The notes under the pieces: model-generated
Told to the model about the DNA's origin: nothing
What the model saw: only the letters and a program-made list of their open reading frames with translations
Databases searched by the model: none
NCBI GenBank assembly: GCA_946222885.1
Contig: CAMIAK010000018.1
Coordinates: 1 to 37,836 of the forward strand
From: an uncultured Nesterenkonia sp.
Lineage (GTDB): Bacteria; Actinomycetota; Actinomycetes; Actinomycetales; Micrococcaceae
Reading direction: 5' to 3'
DNA length: 37,836 nucleotides
Translations under genes and position numbers: made by a program
In this document: positions 33,231 to 37,836 of the stretch, piece after piece
How positions within the stretch are numbered: the first letter of the stretch is position 1
How the letters are laid out: each line of letters begins with the position of its first letter

Positions 33231-34814
33231 TCAGGCGTACTCCCTGAGGATGCGCCGGGCCGCGTTGTAGCCGCCCATCCCATGGGCCCCTCCCCCGGGC
33301 GGAGTGGAGGCCGAGCACAGGTAGATCGCCTCCATGCCGGAGCTGTAGGGGTCCAGCGGCGCGGCCGGCCGGGAGACGAACTGCCGCAGGGTGGGCGCCC
33401 CTCCGGAGATGGAGCCGCCCACGAAGTTCGGGTTCCAGGACTCCAGGTCCTGCGGAGTCCACACCCGCCGGGCGAGCACCTCGCCCTGGAAGCCCGGCGC
33501 CTGACGCTCGATCTCTGCATCGACCATATGGGCCGCCCGCTGCGCCGCACCCGCAGAGGTGCCTGGGGGCACATGCGCATAGGCCCAGGCCACATGCCGG
33601 TGGTCCCCGGTGCGGCCGGCGTCGGCCACCGACGGCTGGGTCAGCAGCACATAGGGCCGCCCGGGCAGCACCCCCTCCGCGACGGCCGCCTCTGCGCCGG
33701 CCAGCTGCGCGGCGGACCCGCCCAGATGCACGGTCCCGGCCCGGCCCATCTCCTCATGGGCCCAAGGGATCGGCCCGTCCACCAGATAGTCCACCTTCAC
33801 GACGCCGGGCCCGTAGTTCCAGCGGCGCATCGCCCGCCGGTAGCGCTCCGGCAGGTGCAGCCCCTCCATGCCCAGCAGCTGCTGGGGCGTGAGGTCCAGC
33901 ACCACGACGTCGGCCACCTCGCTGGAGCTGCGGCGGCGCTGCCCGCGCCCGACGGAGGCGGTGCGGCCGTCGATCCGGTAGCCGCGCGGCTTGAGGTTCC
34001 GGCGGACTCCGCGGCGTCCCCCCGTCAGGGCGACGTCCTTGATCCCAGCGACCTCGAAGCGGGTGCGGACCTCTCCTCCGTGGGCCTGCAGGTCTGCGAC
34101 CAGCGCCCTGGTCACCTCCCCGGAGCCGCCGCGGGCGAAGGGCCAGCCGGTCATATGCCCGGTGGCGCCCATCATCACTCCGAAGGCCCCGCTGAGCGGA
34201 TTGCCCAGCGGCATGGTGGCATGCCCGGCCAGCCCGGCGAAGAAGGCCTTGGTGCGCTCATCCCGGAAGGTCTGGTTCACTGCGGTGGCGGGCCAGGCTC
34301 CCCGGGCCCCCAGCTGCATGAACGCCCGCATCCGCCGCAGCGGAGAGGAGCCTCCTCGGTGGGCGAAGGGGCGCGTGGGCGGGGCCAGTGCGGCCCGGCC
34401 GACCTCGGACCAGTTCTCCAGCAGCGGGCCGAAGATCTGGCGCCACCGGCCGGCGTCGTCCCCCAGCCCCTCTGCGGTGCGCTCCATGTCCTGGTGCAGC
34501 AGCACCGGCGGCTCGGGCCTCCCGGGCGCGGAGCCGTCGATCCCGTGGGCGGCCGCCACCTCGGGGACCGCCCATTCCAGGCCGTAGTCCTCCAGCGGCA
34601 GCTCGCGGAAGGCCAGTGAGCTCTCCCGGAAGGGGAAGACGGAGGCGCCGTAGTCGCTGAGCACGCCCTCCTCCAGCAGCTCCCCTGAGCGGACGGCCCC
34701 GCCGGGGGCCTCCGCACGTTCGTAGACGGTGACCTGCCAGCCGGCCCGGGCCAGCAGGCAGGCGGCGGTGAGCCCGTTGGGGCCGGAGCCGACGACGGCG
34801 GCGCGGACGGTCAT
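33231..34814 (-). CDS. phytoene-dehydrogenase-like FAD oxidoreductase
   Basis: This is a 527-residue flavoprotein of the CrtI/amine-oxidase-like superfamily. The N-terminus has the dinucleotide-binding motif AAVVGSGPNGLTAACLLARAGWQVTVYERAEAPGG, with Glu closing the second strand. The C-terminus has YLCSASTPPGGGAHGMGGYNAARRIL, the second FAD-contact block of this group. Members with this pattern are commonly annotated 'phytoene desaturase', but many act on other lipids and no carotenoid genes are nearby. The ATG at 34814 overlaps the stop of the upstream membrane-protein gene (ATGA), so the pair is one operon. A much longer frame extending to 35378 lies in the other gene and is rejected. Confidence 0.85.
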   Translation of the reverse strand: MTVRAAVVGSGPNGLTAACLLARAGWQVTVYERAEAPGGAVRSGELLEEGVLSDYGASVFPFRESSLAFRELPLEDYGLEWAVPEVAAAHGIDGSAPGRPEPPVLLHQDMERTAEGLGDDAGRWRQIFGPLLENWSEVGRAALAPPTRPFAHRGGSSPLRRMRAFMQLGARGAWPATAVNQTFRDERTKAFFAGLAGHATMPLGNPLSGAFGVMMGATGHMTGWPFARGGSGEVTRALVADLQAHGGEVRTRFEVAGIKDVALTGGRRGVRRNLKPRGYRIDGRTASVGRGQRRRSSSEVADVVVLDLTPQQLLGMEGLHLPERYRRAMRRWNYGPGVVKVDYLVDGPIPWAHEEMGRAGTVHLGGSAAQLAGAEAAVAEGVLPGRPYVLLTQPSVADAGRTGDHRHVAWAYAHVPPGTSAGAAQRAAHMVDAEIERQAPGFQGEVLARRVWTPQDLESWNPNFVGGSISGGAPTLRQFVSRPAAPLDPYSSGMEAIYLCSASTPPGGGAHGMGGYNAARRILREYA

Positions 34815-36004
34815 GGGGACTCGGCCTCCTGGGGTGCCGCGGAGACCTGGGCCAGCAGGGCCGCGATGTTGCGGATGAACACGATGAGCCAGGCGAAGAG
34901 GATCGCGGCGGCGATCAGCTCCAGCGAGGTCAGGTTGTAGTAGCCGATGGGCTTCCACAGCGAGGCCGCGAAGATCATCCCCGCCGCGGAGAGGAAGCAC
35001 AGAAGGTAGAAGGTGCGCGGGAAGCCGGGCAGCCAATAGGGCATCCCGACCAGCAGCACCAGGAAGAACACCCCGAAGGAGGCTGTCACCAGCGTGTGGA
35101 TGTCGTTGTGCAGGTTCACCGGCACCATTCCGACGCCTGCCAGAGAGGCCCCCATGCCGATCATCGTCACCCGCACGGCCGCCACCCGCGGGCGCCGGAA
35201 GTGCCCGAGCCGGCCCTTCTCCCGCTTCAGGTGCCGCACCCAGATCTCCAGGTCCCGGGTGATGAAGGCAGTCAGGGTGGTGATGATGACCCCGGAGACG
35301 ATCAGCGTGGTGTTGAAGGTCCAGAAGCTGGTCAGACCCGCCTGCCCGGTGCCGAGCTCGGAGAACATGACATGCCACCAGAAGGGGTTCTCAGCGAAGA
35401 GCATGGAGACCAGCACCCCGGAGGCCATGAAGATCGCCAGCAGCGTGGACAGCGAGAATGCGTTGATCCGCGCCCCGGAGTTGAAGCTGAAGTAGGCCGC
35501 GACGCCGCCCACGATCCCCAGCAGGACCGAGCCGGCGATGTAGTCCACGGTCAGCCCCACGAAGGCCTCCTGGAAGACCCGGAACAGGCCCAGGGCGGCC
35601 ATGACGGCGATGGAGGAGTGGACCACCAGCAGCGCCACGGTGTCCATGAGCTGCCGGATGCGCGGGCGCTGCCCGAGCCACAGGTTCGCCATGCGGGTGT
35701 TCAGCGAGAAGCCCAGCAGGAAGGCGATGCCGGCGGTCACCCCGCCCACCACGGAGGAGTAGAACTGGATGGACTCGTCCCCGGCCAGCGCCGGTCGGCT
35801 GCCGGGGAAGACGACGAATCCCACGGCCAGCCCGATGATCCCGCCGAGGATCGCGCTCCAGATCGCCCGGGACTCGACCAGGATCTGCAGCCGCGCCTGG
35901 GTCTGAGCCTGGGACGGCGTCGTCGAGATGGGGTGCGCGGCCTCCTCGACGGCGGCGCGGGCGGCCAGGCGGCGCGCGGTGCCGCGGGCCGGCATCGTCA
36001 CCAT
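34811..36004 (-). CDS. multi-pass membrane protein of unknown function
   Basis: This is a 397-residue protein with roughly ten hydrophobic segments after a 45-residue Ala/Arg-rich N-terminus. They include AILGGIIGLAVGFVVFPG, VVGGVTAGIAFLLGFSLN, STLLAIFMASGVLVSMLF, FNTTLIVSGVIITTLTAF and the closing LIAAAILFAWLIVFIRNIAALL. VNLHNDIHTLVTASFGVFFLVLLVGMPYWLPG is a distinctive block with His/Asp residues between helices. It is not recognised as a transporter of known class. It is cotranscribed with the flavoprotein gene that overlaps its end by four bases, so the two may act on the same membrane lipid or pigment; this is inference. The ATG at 36004 has GGTGAG upstream. Confidence 0.7.
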   Translation of the reverse strand: MVTMPARGTARRLAARAAVEEAAHPISTTPSQAQTQARLQILVESRAIWSAILGGIIGLAVGFVVFPGSRPALAGDESIQFYSSVVGGVTAGIAFLLGFSLNTRMANLWLGQRPRIRQLMDTVALLVVHSSIAVMAALGLFRVFQEAFVGLTVDYIAGSVLLGIVGGVAAYFSFNSGARINAFSLSTLLAIFMASGVLVSMLFAENPFWWHVMFSELGTGQAGLTSFWTFNTTLIVSGVIITTLTAFITRDLEIWVRHLKREKGRLGHFRRPRVAAVRVTMIGMGASLAGVGMVPVNLHNDIHTLVTASFGVFFLVLLVGMPYWLPGFPRTFYLLCFLSAAGMIFAASLWKPIGYYNLTSLELIAAAILFAWLIVFIRNIAALLAQVSAAPQEAESP

Positions 36005-36048
36005 GGGAACTCACCACCCTCTTCGCCGATATGCACTGATGTCCCAAG

Positions 36049-36077
36049 TTACCGAACCTGGGAGCGTTCCGTAGACT
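36049..36077 (+). promoter_or_regulatory. candidate promoter for a leaderless transcript
   Basis: TTACCG (36049-36054), 17 bases, then TAGACT (36072-36077). The ATG of the SRPBCC gene starts seven bases after the -10 box, so transcription should begin at or next to the start codon. No ribosome-binding site is present between them. Confidence 0.6.
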
Positions 36078-36084
36078 GCACCGT

Positions 36085-36609
36085 ATGGGAGACAGGCCAC
36101 AGAAGCTGGACCGCGGCGAGCACGTCGTCGCCTATTCCGTCACCGTGGAGGCCCCCGCCCTTCAGCTGTGGGAGATCGCGGCGAACCCGCACCGACACCA
36201 TGAGCTGGACGGCTCCGGAACCGTCCGCTCCCGGGCCATCGGCCCCCGGGAGGTCCGCACCGGGGACCGTTTCCGGGTGGACATGAAGAAGTACGGCCTG
36301 CCCTATGCGCTGACCGTGCGCGTCACCGAGGCGCGGCCCCCGCAGGAGCCCGGCGCCGGCTCCCCCGCCCGGCCGGGAGTGGTCGAGTGGCGCCAGCCCA
36401 CCGGACACCGCTGGCGCTGGGAGTTCATCCCCCTCACGGGTGAGGGCGGTGCCGGGGAGGGCACTGCACGGACTGAGGTCATCGAGAGCTATGACGCCTC
36501 CGGGCAGCAGCCGCTGGTCCGCCGGGCGCTGGGCCTGGCCAAGATCCCGGCGGAGAACGCCCGGGGGATCAGGGCCTCTCTGCAGAAGCTGCGGGACCGC
36601 TGCAGCTGA
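36085..36609 (+). CDS. SRPBCC (START/Bet v1-like) family protein
   Basis: This is a 174-residue protein with the SRPBCC plan: an initial strand VVAYSVTVEAPALQLWEIAANPHRHHELDG covering strand 1 and the first helices, then VRSRAIG and GDRFRVDMK strands, a Pro/Gly/Ala-rich loop, the WRQPTGHRWRWEFIPL and TEVIESYDAS strands, and the long C-terminal helix. The fold makes a hydrophobic cavity for lipids, polyketides or aromatic ligands. The ligand is unknown. It is divergent from the membrane protein/flavoprotein operon. A TAGACT box seven bases before the ATG suggests a leaderless mRNA. Polyketide cyclase activity is one possible role, with no supporting neighbours. Confidence 0.78.
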   Translation: MGDRPQKLDRGEHVVAYSVTVEAPALQLWEIAANPHRHHELDGSGTVRSRAIGPREVRTGDRFRVDMKKYGLPYALTVRVTEARPPQEPGAGSPARPGVVEWRQPTGHRWRWEFIPLTGEGGAGEGTARTEVIESYDASGQQPLVRRALGLAKIPAENARGIRASLQKLRDRCS

Positions 36610-36854
36610 GGGCCGCCGGGGGCTCCGGTCAGACCCCTCTGAGTAATGAGCACTTGCTTTTAGCAATATGACCCTGAATTAATCCGAAAACAGTTTCGGG
36701 TATTGCACGGAAACTCTGGCTAGACTGTAGGCGACGAAGAAGATACGGAGGGTGCTCCGCACCAGGCATCCCCCGCCTCCTTCCACGTTGCACCAGAGCG
36801 CCGCCGTTGCCGTTTCCAGCGGGGCGCCACATATTCTTGTCAGGAGAAGACTGC
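36610..36854. promoter_or_regulatory. AT-rich upstream region of the CGNR gene
   Basis: The part at 36640-36730 is far richer in A+T than the surrounding DNA. It holds two tight dyads, TTGCT-TTT-AGCAA (36654-36666) and CCGAAA-ACAG-TTTCGG (36684-36699). TTGCAC (36703-36708) is a -35 candidate. TAGACT (36721-36726) and TGTAGG (36726-36731) are competing -10 candidates. A leader of about 120 bases would follow. No gene is seen. Confidence 0.5.
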
Positions 36855-37685
36855 ATGTTCGACGCAGAGATCAATCGCGCCCTGACCGCGGCCGTAGACT
36901 TGTTGAATACGGCTGAGGGACAGCACAGCGCAAAGCCGAGCCCGGATCAGCTCACCAGCATCGATGCGCTGAAGAAGTTCATCGCCGCCCAGGACGCCGC
37001 CCTCGGCTGGTCCTCCTCCGGGATCGACCGCACCGAGGTGGACCGGGTCCGTGAGCTGCGCAGCACGGTGGCGAGCATCTGGACCTCCGCGCCCCTCGAG
37101 GACGAGGGCCCGGTGGAACAGCTGAACGCGCTGCTCCAGGGCGTCGGGACCAAGGTGGTCCATGTGCCCGCAGGCTCCGCCTCCGAGACCGGCTCCCCGT
37201 ACCGCGCCGAGCCCATCCCGGTCAGCGAGAAGCCGGCGGACGTGATGACGGCGAGCATCGCGGACGCCCTGAAGTTCCTGGTGGTCCATGATGAGACCGG
37301 CAGGATGCGCACCTGCAAGGGTGAGGACTGCGATGCCGCCATCGTGGACCTGACCCGCAACCGGTCCAAGCTGTTCTGCGACTTCGGCAACTGCGCCAAC
37401 CGTGCTCATGTGCGCGCCTACCGCGCCCGCCAGGCAGCCCTGCGCGAGGCCGGGAAGCGCGCGCTGGCCGGGGACTCCCAGAAGAACGGCGTCGTCCCAG
37501 CCGAGGGCGCCGCCGGGCGGAACAAGCCCTCCTCCGCGGAGAAGGCGGCCGAGCTGAAGGACCCGACGTCGGCCTCAGCCGTGGCGGCCAAGGAGTTCCG
37601 GGACCGCATGCGCGACGAGCTCATGGAGACCCGGGACAAGAAGGACAAGAAAAAGAAGAAGGGGAAGAAGAAGTCCAAGAAGTGA
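36855..37685 (+). CDS. CGNR zinc-finger protein with Lys-rich tail
   Basis: This is a 276-residue protein. The N-terminal region has AAVDLLNTA, the VDLxNT block of the ABATE-type stress domain. The CGNR zinc finger is at about residues 154-180: MRTCKGEDC, then RSKLFCDFGNCANRAHVRAYR, giving the Cys-x4-Cys and Cys-x4-Cys-x-NR arrangement (here GNCANR rather than the name-giving CGNR). The last 30 residues are almost pure Lys with Asp and Glu and may bind nucleic acid. Such proteins are presumed transcription factors. ATG 36855 is supported by AGGAG nine bases upstream. It has a long AT-rich promoter region and ends in a strong terminator, so it is a single-gene unit. Confidence 0.85.
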   Translation: MFDAEINRALTAAVDLLNTAEGQHSAKPSPDQLTSIDALKKFIAAQDAALGWSSSGIDRTEVDRVRELRSTVASIWTSAPLEDEGPVEQLNALLQGVGTKVVHVPAGSASETGSPYRAEPIPVSEKPADVMTASIADALKFLVVHDETGRMRTCKGEDCDAAIVDLTRNRSKLFCDFGNCANRAHVRAYRARQAALREAGKRALAGDSQKNGVVPAEGAAGRNKPSSAEKAAELKDPTSASAVAAKEFRDRMRDELMETRDKKDKKKKKGKKKSKK

Positions 37686-37695
37686 CTCTTCTCCG

Positions 37696-37741
37696 GAACA
37701 GCTGAGGGGCCCGGCGATGTCGCCGGGCCCCTCAGCTGTTC
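37696..37741. terminator. strong intrinsic-type hairpin after the CGNR gene
   Basis: Perfect 21-bp arms at 37696-37716 and 37721-37741 enclose the four-base loop ATGT. The stem is very GC-rich (GGGGCCCGGCG core). No T-tract follows, which is normal for actinobacterial terminators. Confidence 0.85.
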
Positions 37742-37836
37742 ATCGGTGTCCCCTTTTCAGGGACATCTCGCCTGACATCGCGGGGCGGTTTCTAGGGGTC
37801 GTCGCAACAGCAGCGGGTTATCCGGCGAGGAGTAGA
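37742..37836. other. window edge, possible insertion-sequence end
   Basis: No gene is complete here. GTCCC-CTTTTCA-GGGAC near 37747-37763 is a small dyad. The following GGTTTCTAGGGGTCGTCGCAAC stretch, read on the minus strand, resembles sequence next to the end of actinobacterial IS30-type elements. This is recalled resemblance only and cannot be verified from 95 bases. Confidence 0.2.

Noticed and set aside
34815..35378. N-terminal extension of the CrtI-like flavoprotein
   Set aside because: The flavin-binding motif begins directly after ATG 34814; the extension is the membrane-protein gene read in another frame.

Overview
The window is a high-GC actinobacterial chromosome segment. A Micrococcales/Micrococcaceae-type host (Nesterenkonia-like) is the best guess. 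The evidence is the GC-rich codon use, the 60-residue DUF3073 protein near purF-purM, a HAIR-type operator in front of clpB, a septum-formation-family membrane protein and a divergent lysG/lysE pair. No rRNA, tRNA or CRISPR array was seen. The genus assignment is inference from gene content only.

Layout. 1-1790: lower-GC accessory edge with the 3' part of a SipW-type secreted protein gene, an XRE regulator and a ParD/ParE-like toxin-antitoxin pair. 1796-4837: small membrane protein, purF, purM. 4941-9221: a tightly overlapping operon of nucleoside hydrolase, ECF S component, EcfT and a fused double ATPase. 9249-11952: small membrane protein and an MFS efflux pump/TetR operon. 12001-17555: Sir2 deacylase, DUF3073, septum-formation protein, Ogt, ClpB. 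17666-22227: IS5 transposase relic, DoxX protein, and a type III PKS / methyltransferase / flavin hydroxylase / UbiA cluster resembling the Streptomyces srsABC phenolic-lipid pathway with a prenyltransferase added. 22278-24700: a 'graveyard' in which an intact aldehyde dehydrogenase is flanked by a truncated flavodoxin-fold reductase, a frameshifted SDR and an internally deleted class-3 aldehyde dehydrogenase. 24781-27682: a second DHA2 pump, its TetR regulator, and a divergent small multidrug-export-like gene sharing an operator region. 27708-37685: membrane proteins, a luciferase-like oxidoreductase, lysG/lysE, an AAA-DUF4143 gene behind four 23-bp repeats, a phytoene-dehydrogenase-like flavoprotein, an SRPBCC protein and a CGNR zinc-finger protein ending in a strong terminator.

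Most notable observations. (1) Two different families of ~60-70 bp palindromic elements are present in two copies each. One copy of the second family lies inside, and is translated in frame within, the linker of the fused ECF ATPase. (2) That ATPase is asymmetric: NBD1 has lost the Walker A lysine and Walker B glutamate, while NBD2 has lost a canonical signature, leaving exactly one complete composite ATP site. (3) Four degenerate direct repeats with an exact 23-bp period precede the AAA-DUF4143 gene. (4) Several operators are visible as clean dyads (HAIR, LysG, two TetR sites). (5) Several genes start 6-7 nt after a TAGACT-like -10 box, suggesting leaderless mRNAs.
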